DNA of 64,000 nucleotides from CAYWYR01 sp964462685 (GTDB taxonomy: Bacteria > Bacteroidota > Ignavibacteria > Kapaibacteriales > UBA2268): contig CAYWYR010000014.1 of assembly GCA_964462685.1 (NCBI GenBank), positions 1-64,000 on the forward strand, given 5' to 3'. The translations under genes and the position numbers were made by a program. The notes under the pieces are model-generated. The model did no database searches and was not told the origin of the DNA. It saw nothing but the letters and a program-made list of their open reading frames with translations. Positions 46,701-55,389 of this stretch are shown here, piece by piece. Numbering within the stretch: position 1 is the stretch's first letter; each line of letters opens with the position of its first letter.

Positions 46701-46959
46701 TGGATTCTAAAGTATGGCTGTCAGGTAGCTTTTGCCCGCCTGAATAATAACAGATCTTAGTGATTATATCAGATTGGGACTCATCCATACCGGATTGCTC
46801 GATCAGGTAATAGATTTTGGATAATGGGGTAGGGAAGGATATGTTCTGATTATCGGTAACTTTTGTAGCCAATACCAACAGTCGATCATATAATACTTTG
46901 ACTCTCTTAAAGGGTGCAGATATATTATTCGGATAGTTTATCGAACTGGAAACTGGCAT
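43714..46959 (-). CDS. Dna2-like nuclease-helicase (superfamily 1B, with PD-(D/E)XK-type domain)
   Basis: The 1081-residue protein has an N-terminal region containing GLQGRLDLLIEKGDDY and YELKGGKP, the Asp and Glu-x-Lys of a PD-(D/E)XK (Cas4/Dna2-type) nuclease. It is followed by a DNA2/NAM7-type helicase: Walker A EGPPGTGKTRYF, Walker B VAIVDEAGQIAEYY, then VDTVERYQGSERDHII and NVAITRARHSFTLVGN. The architecture resembles eukaryotic Dna2. A role in end resection or flap processing is inferred. It starts nine bases after recJ and is in the same operon. Confidence 0.87.
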   Translation of the reverse strand: MPVSSSINYPNNISAPFKRVKVLYDRLLVLATKVTDNQNISFPTPLSKIYYLIEQSGMDESQSDIITKICYYSGGQKLPDSHTLESIAESGESIISLVENSITADNTFRELIGADSLEKNTETVDLQLIVDSEPVFEDGKEMTTLGCLTQDKRPINLKVTGIWSKQLRSFKKGDKFNALSFSIDAEGNLKEYRKSIIVFEPDYLYDVSEIAKGFDIKDISATHTVLSRYSIGRPSSQMLLGSMINTIFDEMLLDESLSFDNLYAKAIEGNAMLLFTVSKLENITKQYFYDQLKIQYDNLSEVIKELRQYNFSAEPSFISTKYGLQGRLDLLIEKGDDYKIKDIYELKGGKPIGSIMKYTDNKKRDRIYSVWPSHGAQLIGYDMLLESSFSGRLGSNFIIYSKDSCTPLRNTLRSLRSKQKLAFIRNMIVLEEIEHSRGINNSVRKLKSYIKKAPRFSISEIENVLQQISVLPDHNLDYYNYTSIQISREMVAGKTGRYSDNRRSSYNSIWCDKDAINNISGLTLTGIESEKGYLDFKRSDIIDSPIRKGDAIILFRTNDPDNNCDNWFEGQVLKAAVKSINSENIEVSLRNKLINYSVFKGQEDEWSLAQDYFDSTLRKLHSEAFRFVQSPDFESLTGSDFKSLITPAADAEGSNISDFNDVTQEQNRLLKKAICANKLYFLEGPPGTGKTRYFISNLMRYYFFNTDKKILLVSFTNRAVDEATVATMKALGEENHNKIIRYGSRGSSEAKEVLFPEILDQYGTRQTYRIVRDCRVYCSTVASLISNRDIFQLIDFDVAIVDEAGQIAEYYMNILLGRIEKTILIGDSKQLPPIKISNRLDDIEKSESIIDVRMSYFTRMVSLIKKEDTRTRESILGMLTYQGRMDNEIMKAANLLSYENTLKSIYEEDRGNPQNLNGINFKDITSEINNSTINKSEAEAVVNIAVLIYSKLDSIKNDSIGIIAPYRMQCALIRQMLPLELLPYITVDTVERYQGSERDHIILSTVISDIDQLEQITSNDSMEMVSPSTINTTNSKPIDRKLNVAITRARHSFTLVGNLKILSFDNNYRLLIENFKVKDQE

Positions 46960-46968
46960 AAAAAAATA

Positions 46969-48687
46969 TCAGTCCTGATGCTTTACGTCACCACTTTCAG
47001 GCTTTATATCTCTGATAAATATCTGAGGAAGTGAAGAACCGTTATAATTACTCATCTCTAAATTATAAATAATGGAGAATTTCTTTCCGTTTTGGCAGTA
47101 TTTAGCTTTATCTGCCATATTGAAGCCTATAGCATCAATAACAAAGTTGTTTTGCTTTGCTCGGAATTTGATATTGTTATGCCCAATTATCTTTACTCCG
47201 TTTGTAGCTGTCACATTAGCTGTATAGAATACCGGTTTGGGATTGTCGTATCCAAAAGGAGCCATTTTATTAAGGCTTTTGAAAAACACTGGAGAAAGCT
47301 CATTCAAGTTTAGCTTGGTATCTATTTCGATCTCAGGCTGTAACATGTCCTCGGTGATTACTTTACTCGCTTCGCCGTCAAAGATCTCTCGGAAATCATC
47401 AACATTCTGTTCTTCCATAGTAAGTCCGGCAGCGTGTTTGTGCCCACCATACTCGAACATCAAGCTATGGGCTTTTCGCATAGCATCATATACATTGAAG
47501 TTCCTAGTGCTACGGGCAGAGCCTTTTGCCATACCGTCGATTGATGTCATAAGTACGGTTGGTACATTGAATCTGTCAACCAATCTGGAGGCGACTATCC
47601 CTATAATCCCGGGATGCCAGTCTGGATAGTGGATCACAAGAGATTTACGGCCTTCGGCAAGTTGCTTTTCAGCCATCGGTATAGCTTCGCCCAGGGTGTC
47701 GTGATCAAATACCCGGCGTTTTCGGTTTTCATCTTCCAGTTGCTGGGCTATATGGAAGGACGAGATATCATTATCCTGGACCAACATATCGACCGCACGC
47801 ATCGGATCGCCCATACGGCCAGCCGCATTGATGATAGGTGCCAAGTTATATACTATATTTGCTGCGGTGATAGCCCCAGGCTTAAGCCTTGTGCAGTAAA
47901 TAAGGCCTTGAAGGCCGGCTCTCGGGTTCTTATTTATCTTTTTAAGGCCGTGATATACCATTATCCTATTCTCATCCACTAGCGGTACCATATCGGCTAT
48001 AGCAGATAACGCTACCAGATCGAGGAATTGATAAGCATCTTCATCCCTGCCGAGATGTTTGTAAACTGCCTGTATCATCTTGAAAACCACACCGCAGGCC
48101 GATAGCGATTTGAAAGGATACTCGTCGTCATCCTGTATAGGGTCAAGTATGCAATATATATCAGGGAGGCCGCCAGCAGTCTGGTGGTGATCGCATATTA
48201 TAGCGTCTATACCTAGCTCTTTGGCATATTTTAGCTGCTCGTGTGCCGTTATTCCAACATCTACTGAGATAAGGAGTGTACAACCAGCTTCTTTCGCTTT
48301 GTCGATACTCGCAAAGGAAAGGCCGAAACCGTATTTGAAACGGTCGGGTATGAAAAACTGAGCATCAATGCCGAGTTCTAATAGGAATAGCAGAGCCAAG
48401 GAGGTAGAAGAAACCCCGTCAACATCGTAGTCGCCGTGTATCCAAACCTTTTCGCCGCTTACACGTGCCTGCATAATTCTCTCGACTGCCTTTTCCATGT
48501 TGAGCATGAGAAAGGGGTCGTGCAAATCTTGCAGTCTGGGTTTGAAGAACGATTGGGCTATTTCTAGCTTATCAATCCCTCTAACCGACAGAACGCTGGC
48601 GATTGTTTTAGGTACTTTTAGTGTCTTTGATAGCTGACTTGTTTTTTCATCTTCCGGTTGGCGTTTAAGTAACCAACGATTGTTCAA
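46969..48687 (-). CDS. recJ: single-stranded-DNA exonuclease RecJ
   Basis: The 572-residue protein has the DHH-family motifs DYDVDG (residues 86-91) and ICDHHQTAG, then the DHHA1 part with HPGIIGIVASRL and the GGHKHAAG motif. RecJ digests 5' ends of single-stranded DNA in recombination and repair. It is slightly shorter than some family members but contains all catalytic motifs and the C-terminal OB region. The Dna2-like gene follows directly. Confidence 0.97.
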   Translation of the reverse strand: MNNRWLLKRQPEDEKTSQLSKTLKVPKTIASVLSVRGIDKLEIAQSFFKPRLQDLHDPFLMLNMEKAVERIMQARVSGEKVWIHGDYDVDGVSSTSLALLFLLELGIDAQFFIPDRFKYGFGLSFASIDKAKEAGCTLLISVDVGITAHEQLKYAKELGIDAIICDHHQTAGGLPDIYCILDPIQDDDEYPFKSLSACGVVFKMIQAVYKHLGRDEDAYQFLDLVALSAIADMVPLVDENRIMVYHGLKKINKNPRAGLQGLIYCTRLKPGAITAANIVYNLAPIINAAGRMGDPMRAVDMLVQDNDISSFHIAQQLEDENRKRRVFDHDTLGEAIPMAEKQLAEGRKSLVIHYPDWHPGIIGIVASRLVDRFNVPTVLMTSIDGMAKGSARSTRNFNVYDAMRKAHSLMFEYGGHKHAAGLTMEEQNVDDFREIFDGEASKVITEDMLQPEIEIDTKLNLNELSPVFFKSLNKMAPFGYDNPKPVFYTANVTATNGVKIIGHNNIKFRAKQNNFVIDAIGFNMADKAKYCQNGKKFSIIYNLEMSNYNGSSLPQIFIRDIKPESGDVKHQD

Positions 48688-48836
48688 TACAAAATAATGG
48701 ACTATTTAACATATTGCGAGCAATATACTAAAAAACTGTGGATATATTGTGATGGTGTGGAAATTATTACACATATTTACGTTATTAACTGTGATATCTT
48801 CTAAAAAACACTTTAGAACCAATTTTTCCGGTGTAA

Positions 48837-49859
48837 ATGCCTAAACAAGATTCAGCCAAACAGAAACCGATCAGGAAAACCAAGACCTCCAACAAGAGAA
48901 CATTGTTAAAGAAAGAAGGCCAAGTCCCTAAAGAAGCCGAGTATGGTAGGCTGATAGCTAATGTAGGCACTACCAACCTTGTAAGGGCTAAAAGCGGTGC
49001 CATTATCGAGTGTTATTTGGGCGGTACAGTTATCACACCCCATGCGGAAAGCAATATAGTTGCCGTAGGCGACTGGGTCTGGTATCTGGAGGATGATTAT
49101 TCCGAAGCGGACGGCGAAGGTGAGGCAAGAGCCAGGATCCTGAAAGTTCAAGAACGCAAGACCAAGTTTTCCCGCAAACACGCACATTTCAACACCCGAG
49201 AACAGGTTCTTGCTTCCAATCTTGATAATGTCATGATATTTTCGGCAACGATGGATCCCGATTATAACAAAAAACTGATTGACAGATACCTTGTGGCATG
49301 CGAGATAGGGGAGGTAAACCCGATGATATGCATAAACAAGATAGACCTACTGGACGAGGATCTTGTTATGGAGGATCTGGCTGCGTATGATGATCTCGGA
49401 TACGAAGTCTATATGCTATCCGCCGAGACCGGGGATGGTATCGATGAGATTTTGGATAAGATACAAGGAGAGATCACACTGCTTTCTGGCCCCAGCGGTG
49501 CGGGAAAGTCGTCTTTCCTTAATACCGTTCTGGGCGGTGATTACCAAGATGTGGGAGAAGTATCCGAACGTAGCGGCAAAGGAATGCATACTACCTCCTC
49601 CAGCCGGCTTTTCGACCTCGGGGAGGATACATACCTAATTGATTCGCCCGGCATTAGAGAGCTTGCTGTTTGGGGTATTGAAGAGGGCGAGCTGCAGCTC
49701 TACTTCCACGATTTCGATGAGTACAAAGAGCATTGCAAGTTTGCGACCTGTTCCCACGTTCACGAGCCAGGGTGTGCTGTAATAGCGGCAGTGGAATCCG
49801 AGGATATAGACCCCGAGAGGTATGCCAGCTACCTAAGCTTTTTGGATACTTTAGGGTGA
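48837..49859 (+). CDS. rsgA: ribosome small-subunit GTPase RsgA
   Basis: The 340-residue protein has the RsgA order: basic N-terminus, OB fold, then a circularly permuted GTPase with NKID (167-170) before the P-loop GPSGAGKS (218-225) and DSPGIREL (G3). A zinc-binding end follows, with Cys/His residues in CKFATCSHVHEPGC. It aids late 30S maturation. Its first 35 residues are unusually Lys-rich. A decayed copy of its last part lies at about 55390-55534, beyond an accessory island. Confidence 0.97.
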   Translation: MPKQDSAKQKPIRKTKTSNKRTLLKKEGQVPKEAEYGRLIANVGTTNLVRAKSGAIIECYLGGTVITPHAESNIVAVGDWVWYLEDDYSEADGEGEARARILKVQERKTKFSRKHAHFNTREQVLASNLDNVMIFSATMDPDYNKKLIDRYLVACEIGEVNPMICINKIDLLDEDLVMEDLAAYDDLGYEVYMLSAETGDGIDEILDKIQGEITLLSGPSGAGKSSFLNTVLGGDYQDVGEVSERSGKGMHTTSSSRLFDLGEDTYLIDSPGIRELAVWGIEEGELQLYFHDFDEYKEHCKFATCSHVHEPGCAVIAAVESEDIDPERYASYLSFLDTLG

Positions 49860-50038
49860 GGCTATAAAAAATGTCCGTGTTAGTTGTAAAAATTCATTCA
49901 AGCCATTAGCGGTTTTATCTTTAATTCTATTCTACTATAAACTCAAAGCTGGTTGTAGCTGTTTCTTTGATTGAGCTTTTTAATCTAAGCACGCACTTTC
50001 TGCCACAGTTACTTTTGAATTACCTTTTTATAAAATAA
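49860..50038 (+). other. start of accessory island after rsgA
   Basis: This AT-rich stretch follows the rsgA stop and precedes the orphan sorting-domain frame. It holds several short stops in all frames and no hairpin that I can support. The left end of the island probably lies at or inside the end of rsgA. Confidence 0.4.
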
Positions 50039-50341
50039 ATATATAAAATTAGTTATATTAAAGGTAAAAAGGGTGTTTATAGTAGTGATAATCCAACTAA
50101 TTTCACGAATTTGTGTACAGTCTATCCTAATCCTGCTCAAGATAAACTAACTGTTAATATTGACGGGCATGGCAGTACTATAAGAACGTCTTTTTCTAGC
50201 TTAGATGGACGTATTATCTATGATGGTTTTCACAAAGAAGGGTCAGTTATTGATATAGCTAACCTTCCTCATGGAATTTATGTCATATTGATAGATTACA
50301 ATAACAACACAATCCGTAAGATTGTGTCAATCCATAAGTAA
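50039..50341 (+). pseudogene. orphan type IX secretion C-terminal sorting domain (5'-truncated gene)
   Basis: The frame is open from 50039 to the stop at 50341. It encodes a short linker (SSDNPTNFTNL) and then a classical sorting domain: VYPNPAQDKLTVNI, a middle FSSLDGRIIYDG, LPHGIYVILIDYN and the final RKIVSIHK. Such domains occur at the very C-terminus of proteins exported by the type IX system. Here no signal peptide or passenger precedes it within the open frame; a TTG at 50111 is the only nearby start. It is therefore the tail of a truncated gene, ended by a good terminator. Confidence 0.85.
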
Positions 50342-50350
50342 TTCAAGGAC

Positions 50351-50380
50351 AGCCGGTTATGAAAATAGCCGGCTTTTATA
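50351..50380 (+). terminator. terminator after the orphan sorting domain
   Basis: A 10-bp stem (AGCCGGTTAT with ATAGCCGGCT, one G-T pair) closes a GAAA tetraloop and is followed by four Ts. It lies nine bases after the stop of the truncated gene, showing it once ended a functional transcript. Confidence 0.9.
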
Positions 50381-50384
50381 TAAA

Positions 50385-52480
50385 ATGAAAAAAGCTCTCA
50401 TAATACTTATAATTGCATACTTGCCTATATCGCTAATTCCATAGTAGATAGGCAAACACCTAACGTTGGTAATTTTAATACTGTATCACACAGCAACTCC
50501 TATAATGCTATTAGCCGTTTCTTCCCAGAATTAGATCAGATAGTAAGGACTGATGGTAACAAAATGATTATCTACGATATACCAAGTAGATCTATCATAT
50601 TGAATATATCTGACTCAGGATTTTATTCATACAATAGCGAAAGTGGGTTTTATGAAACGTTAGATGGCAAAAATATCAATCCTAAGAATGGAAATGTACA
50701 GTCTAGCAATAGAACTCCGAATACTCTGCCTATTGGTAAAAACAGATATATCAGAAATTATGACTCTTCAACACCTACACATTTGATCCTCTTGGATGAT
50801 ATGGGTAATATACTGAAACATTATAATAATATTGATCTTTATGATGTATTTTTATTTGGCAATGGTACATTTACTTATGCAAAAGAGCAAAATTTGTATG
50901 CTGTTGATTTTAATAATATTGTAACATATAGAAATGCCTATTTTTCTAAACTAATGGTATCTACCTCTTATGACAATGGATTTTATCTTTACCCCAGGGA
51001 TAGTGACAATCTGAGAGTTTATGTACATGAAAGTGAGTCTCTGGTACATCCAAACCAACAGAACAATTTCAATGCAGAGTTATTCGATAATAAACTGTAT
51101 ACGACAAGCTATTACTATAAGGATTACGATGGTTTCGCACTTTCAGACAGTACTATTTTATATATCCGAAATTTACAATAAAACGTTGTTTCAAGAATTT
51201 CATTACCAATAAAAGGTGGCAGTCATGTTTTTGTTGACAGCGATTATATTTACATATATGGTCTAGATGGCAAAATCCATCTTCTTGATCATGATTATAA
51301 ATTAGTAGATTTCTTTCCTAAGGTAACAAACAGAATAGTAGCTTACGAGAAACTAAACAACAATACGAGTATATATTTTGAGGATTCTTATGGTCATAAG
51401 GATAACTACTTTTACTTAGTGATAAAGCATAGTGACAAAAAGGATTACATTATTGATTTATATCATAATTATCGTTTTGATGACTATACAGATGAACAAG
51501 TAGAACCATCTTACAGTATTGTAGATAATTTCATTTACACTTATCATTTACAATTAAACCCTGACACGTTAGAAAAGACTCAGACTTTTCTTTCTTCAAT
51601 CGATATCAATACTGGTGAGCGGAAAACGCTAATCAGAGATAAAAGAATTTTTGATTTTTCGGTCAAGAATGATACTATATTTTATTTGGCCTATGAATAT
51701 TCGAATGTTTCATTTGACCCTTACATAGGATGTTATGATATTAATACTTCTGTAGACAAGATACTTTATGATATCAATAGTATAGAATATTTACATCACT
51801 TGCAATCTGATTTAACAAATAATCTATATTCCATGAATTGGGATAATGTTTATATATTAAATCAGGATACTCAAGAACAGGTTGCATCTATAGACTTCAC
51901 AACCAATGGTTATACGAGTTTATACAATATAGATGGTAATGAAAATTATATACTCAGTACAAGTTCAACTGTAAATTTAATATCTAAAATAACTTTAGAA
52001 AACTACTCTTTTAGTTTAGATAGTAATAAAGATATAATTGGTGCAAGATTCATTCATCAAAATACAATTGCAATTTTAACTCAAGATTATGAATTACTTA
52101 TTTATAGTTATTCTGAAGACACAATCAATAAATCTATCGATTACGGATTTATTAAATCTTTTTATCTCGGAATGAATAGTCAGGGTTTTGAATGCTTATC
52201 GATGAGAGTAAATGAAAATTATTTAAACCTCACTTTTTTTCTTGAGGGCAGATCAAATGGAACTCATAAAGATAATTTTACATTCAATATTCCTGTTGAT
52301 AATATTCTAAGCTCTGTTTCTATAAATACAAATGACAAGGATTATCAGTATTCAAAGTTCTACGTTTATGATTTGAATGGCAGGTTTATAAACACTATTT
52401 CCTACAATCAAATCAAAGAATATGATTCGAAAAGATATTTCATTGTAGACTCTGAGAGTAATGAATTAATACTAAAGTAG
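50385..52480 (+). pseudogene. broken secreted-protein gene (about 690 codons, one frameshift, one nonsense codon)
   Basis: An ATG at 50385 starts a signal-peptide-like sequence (MKKALIILII). The frame must shift near 50410 to continue as CILAYIANSIVDRQTPNV, after which it stays open to TAA at 51179-51181. The same frame then continues open from NVVSRISLPIKGG to the stop at 52480. So one frameshift and one in-frame stop separate two long pieces (205 and 353 residues from their own ATG/GTG). The product was a secreted beta-propeller-like or repeat-rich protein, Tyr/Asp/Asn-rich; its end (FYVYDLNGRFINTI then YFIVDSESNELILK) resembles a worn type IX sorting domain. Two separate short proteins are less likely. 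Confidence 0.82.
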
Positions 52481-52747
52481 CCTCTAATATTATGTGCTAG
52501 TAATGTATCATCTAGTATTCTTATATTGGAATGTAGTTATCTGCATATCAATCATATTATTTGAATATCTGTTATAAAACATAAATTCCACATCTGTTTA
52601 TACAATGGGGAATATCTTTGTTATTTGAAAGGATAAGTTTCATATAAATGTTCTACAATAAAGTAGTACTCATACTATACACCAGATGAATATTAGGTAT
52701 CTTTAATCATAAACCTGTTATCTGTGTGTTATAATTTAACAAATCTA
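52481..52747. other. intergenic, no features seen
   Basis: These 267 AT-rich bases between the broken gene and a small minus-strand gene show no open frame or hairpin that I can support. Confidence 0.35.
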
Positions 52748-52957
52748 TCAGGTCATTTTCTGAAAGATATTATCTGATAGTTTTATCCATTTTCCATTAG
52801 TATTTAATACCTCCATTCTTACAGTTGGCCTATATTTCTTAAAAAGCTCTAATAATTCATACACCTCAATAAGCTCATAGCTAAAGATAAATGGTTCATC
52901 ATCATAATACAATGTGTACTTTATGTAATTCATATCTCTGTCAGGCAGTTTATCCAT
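52748..52957 (-). CDS. small hypothetical protein, 69 aa
   Basis: I choose the ATG at 52957 because AAGGA lies eight bases upstream; longer frames begin inside a hairpin. The product is soluble, rich in Tyr and Leu (YTLYYDDEPFIFSYELIEVYELL), with no known motif. It lies just past the hairpin that follows the 131-residue gene. It may be a real accessory gene but evidence is thin. Confidence 0.4.
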   Translation of the reverse strand: MDKLPDRDMNYIKYTLYYDDEPFIFSYELIEVYELLELFKKYRPTVRMEVLNTNGKWIKLSDNIFQKMT

Positions 52958-52976
52958 ATTTTTCATCCTTATATAT

Positions 52977-53008
52977 AAGGCCTTACTCAAAGTTTTAAGT
53001 AAGGCCTT
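52977..53008 (-). terminator. hairpin after the small membrane protein gene
   Basis: An 11-bp perfect inverted repeat (AAGGCCTTACT/AGTAAGGCCTT) with a 10-base loop lies 16 bases beyond the stop of the 131-residue gene. There is no proper T-run, so termination may be weak or it could be an RNA-stabilising stem. Confidence 0.6.
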
Positions 53009-53023
53009 GATGACTCAATAAGT

Positions 53024-53419
53024 TTATTTAAACAATGAGATATTGGCTTTAAGTCTCTCTATCTTTGTCTGCTTCCTTCCAAATATATCTGAGAACAAGG
53101 GGTAGCGAGATGATACCACTAATGAGGTGGTGTCTTCTTCTCCTTTCTTTATCATATAAAAATGGCCGAAGTCCCAAAGATTAGCACTATCGGAAAATAT
53201 AAGTTTATCACCTAAATGCTGTTCCAGTTTATAAAGCCCGGATAAGGCCATTTGTTTAATCGTTTTTTCGATTGAAGAATATGAATCTCTATTATTCTCA
53301 AGCTCTATTTCCAAAGAATTGATCTTTTTGATCCTCTTTAGATTAGACCTGGCTGATAAAACCCACATCAATACTGCCAGGTATAGAGCTGCTATTAGTA
53401 CAAAAATGTATGAACTCAT
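53024..53419 (-). CDS. small membrane-anchored protein A (131 aa), paralogue of protein B
   Basis: An N-terminal membrane helix (about residues 3-22) is followed by a coiled-coil-like charged part and a soluble domain. It is a diverged paralogue of the 128-residue protein encoded at 54380-54766: both have LKRI after the helix, GxYKL, SD, DFG and RYP at matching places. I do not recognise the family. It overlaps the lipoprotein gene by four bases (ATGA), so both are one operon. The cytoplasmic location of the soluble domain is assumed. Confidence 0.7.
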   Translation of the reverse strand: MSSYIFVLIAALYLAVLMWVLSARSNLKRIKKINSLEIELENNRDSYSSIEKTIKQMALSGLYKLEQHLGDKLIFSDSANLWDFGHFYMIKKGEEDTTSLVVSSRYPLFSDIFGRKQTKIERLKANISLFK

Positions 53420-54291
53420 TGTGCCCCCTCATACCATATAGATTCTGGATATTCCGCACCGACCAACATAGATCTTCCATTTGATTGATCTTCCATTTCT
53501 GCTGCGGAAGCTATCGTTGCAACCGTTACACCGAATAACGGCCCTAAACCTAATCCTATCGCAAGCCCTGCGAGATCAGCTGCTGCAACAGCCTGTTCAG
53601 GAGACAAATATTGAATATCGTTGACTTGGTTCGGGTCTGTGTTATCGGTAGCTACATCTTTCCAAAAAGTCTCTGAATATCTATATAATGCAATAAACTG
53701 GTTCATTTGAGTATTATTCCAGTTATTGGAAACACTGACGGTTTCCATATTGGATATAATTGATTCAACCGAATCAGAAACCGAAGCGTTGGTTGGATAT
53801 ATCTGCTGGGCGTAAGAATAGACAGTACTATCGATTGCCCCTATATTGCTGTCCGCATATTCAATAGCCCCCCTATAATCTTTAATGATCTTATAGTAGG
53901 TCTTTCCATTGATAGTATCTATACTACCTATCCCATTCATAAGATCATGGTGTTCTACTAGAACATCGTCAAGCTGTGTCTGTGTATAACCTAACGTATC
54001 CACAAAATACTCTGCTATTGAATTGACTATGTTATGATAACAGCTGTCAGTAAGGTATGCTGTACTATTGTGAAGCAAAAATCTATCATGGACATTGAGT
54101 TGCCTATCTCTATAATAAAAATTTAGAGCAGTATTATGATAGATACCTATTATAGTATCCGGGTTAGGTACTGAGTATAGGGGTAAAGATGATGTTGTGC
54201 GAGCGGCTGATAAATCATTCGGTGATGTCACTTCTTCGCATCCGAATAATATAGGCATAGCTATCGCTATGGCGATGATAATTCTTTTCAT
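53416..54291 (-). CDS. lipoprotein with hydrophobic Gly/Ala-rich C-terminal segment
   Basis: I choose the ATG at 54291 (AAGGA seven bases upstream); the longer frame lacks support. The 291-residue product has a signal peptide with the lipobox ILFGC, a Tyr- and Asp-rich body, and near its end a 25-residue hydrophobic Gly/Ala-rich stretch (DLAGLAIGLGLGPLFGVTVA) followed by a polar tail. Such stretches occur in membrane-inserting peptides and some bacteriocin precursors, but this is only resemblance. It lies between the two paralogous small membrane proteins. Confidence 0.72.
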   Translation of the reverse strand: MKRIIIAIAIAMPILFGCEEVTSPNDLSAARTTSSLPLYSVPNPDTIIGIYHNTALNFYYRDRQLNVHDRFLLHNSTAYLTDSCYHNIVNSIAEYFVDTLGYTQTQLDDVLVEHHDLMNGIGSIDTINGKTYYKIIKDYRGAIEYADSNIGAIDSTVYSYAQQIYPTNASVSDSVESIISNMETVSVSNNWNNTQMNQFIALYRYSETFWKDVATDNTDPNQVNDIQYLSPEQAVAAADLAGLAIGLGLGPLFGVTVATIASAAEMEDQSNGRSMLVGAEYPESIWYEGAQ

Positions 54292-54379
54292 TATATCCTT
54301 GTTAATTTGTTTGAAGATTAACAAGCTCCTTTTATTTCCTAATATAGAGAAAGAGCAGATATAATACAAATATTACTTA

Positions 54380-54766
54380 TCATAACAAATCTAAATGGTT
54401 GGATCTAAGTTGGTGAACCTTGTGAACTTTCTCACTTTTGGTAAAGAAAGTTATAGGGTATCGGTGGGTAATTTTTAAAGTTATGTCACTTCCGGCTTTA
54501 CTTAAACTATAGATATATCCGAAATCCATAGCTGATATCTTATCAGAAATTATGATATTGTTTGGAGAAATATGATGTAATTTATAAATACCGTTTGTAG
54601 TTAGTATTTTAATTCTTTTATTAATATGATCGAAATCTTGTTCGAATAAAAACACCCTAGCGTCTTTATTATCTCTAATTCTCTTTAAGCTGAGTGAGTC
54701 AGATAAAAGGTACTTAATCAGATAAAGAACAATTACAATTAACGGCAAGAATAATATAGTTGGCAT
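54380..54766 (-). CDS. small membrane-anchored protein B (128 aa)
   Basis: This protein has an N-terminal membrane helix (about 3-24) and a soluble domain with LKRI, NGIYKL, ISDKISAMDFGYIY and THRYPI, aligning with protein A (53024-53419). It stands between the lipoprotein gene and the HTH regulator, on the same strand, and starts 13 bases after the regulator gene ends. The two paralogues flank the lipoprotein, which suggests they work on it or guard against it. Function is unknown. Confidence 0.7.
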   Translation of the reverse strand: MPTILFLPLIVIVLYLIKYLLSDSLSLKRIRDNKDARVFLFEQDFDHINKRIKILTTNGIYKLHHISPNNIIISDKISAMDFGYIYSLSKAGSDITLKITHRYPITFFTKSEKVHKVHQLRSNHLDLL

Positions 54767-54779
54767 TACTGATTTTTAG

Positions 54780-55241
54780 TTATAGTTTTTTGAATATTTG
54801 GTCGAATTGCTTATCGTTAAAGTACTGGATACTGTCACCTACGTGAACCTTGAAGACCTTTTGCGTTGCTCCAGAAAAGTTACAAATGGACAGCAGCTCC
54901 TCCCAAGTCTCTTCATCAGTATCCAATACATCATATTCTTTATATTTGATGATATCTTTCCTGAATACCGCACTGGAGTCAGAACTGTTAACAGTATCCT
55001 TGAGGAATACCGGTCTTGTACCGTAGAGTATATATTCGGGATTAATACCGTACAATTTCCTCAGTTCGAACAAGATTTTTTTCCCAACCGGCTTTTTCTG
55101 AGACTTGTACGATGAGAAAGTACCGGGGTGTTTTCCCATGTCGGTAGCCATAGCTCCAAGTGTACCAAAGATAGACATGGCTACTTCTTCAAGCCTGTCG
55201 TAAATTATATCCCAACTATCAGATGATTTTTTTAATAGCAT
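54780..55241 (-). CDS. phage-repressor-like HTH regulator 1
   Basis: The 153-residue protein has an N-terminal helix-turn-helix resembling phage CI-type repressors of Bacteroidota: RLEEVAMSIFGTLGAMATDM, the recognition part HPGTFSSYKSQKKPVG, and YGINPEYILYGTRPVF. The C-terminal half is unfamiliar, acidic and ends in QYFNDKQFDQIF. It is first in a four-gene set (regulator, protein B, lipoprotein, protein A). A repeated ACATAT sequence lies just upstream. A paralogue is at 55571-56038. Confidence 0.83.
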   Translation of the reverse strand: MLLKKSSDSWDIIYDRLEEVAMSIFGTLGAMATDMGKHPGTFSSYKSQKKPVGKKILFELRKLYGINPEYILYGTRPVFLKDTVNSSDSSAVFRKDIIKYKEYDVLDTDEETWEELLSICNFSGATQKVFKVHVGDSIQYFNDKQFDQIFKKL

Positions 55242-55268
55242 AATATTATATAATTATAGTTTCTTTGT

Positions 55269-55297
55269 GACATATTACATATAACATATTATATGTC
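55269..55297. promoter_or_regulatory. candidate operator: three 7-bp repeats and an inverted end
   Basis: From 55270 the sequence reads ACATATT, ACATATA, ACATATT in tandem, then ATATGTC, which mirrors the first GACATAT. It lies about 28 bases upstream of the regulator 1 start codon, a likely site for autoregulation. Confidence 0.5.
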
Positions 55298-55389
55298 TGT
55301 TTTTCAGATATTGCTTGTAATTCAAACCTAACTGAGATAATGAATATTTAAGCAATATTTGATTTTAGATTATAAGTTTTCGTATGGTT

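Noticed and set aside
51419..52480. Separate 353-residue gene starting with GTG
   Set aside because: The same frame is open upstream to the TAA at 51179 and continues the preceding coding sequence, so it is the second part of a broken gene, not an independent one.
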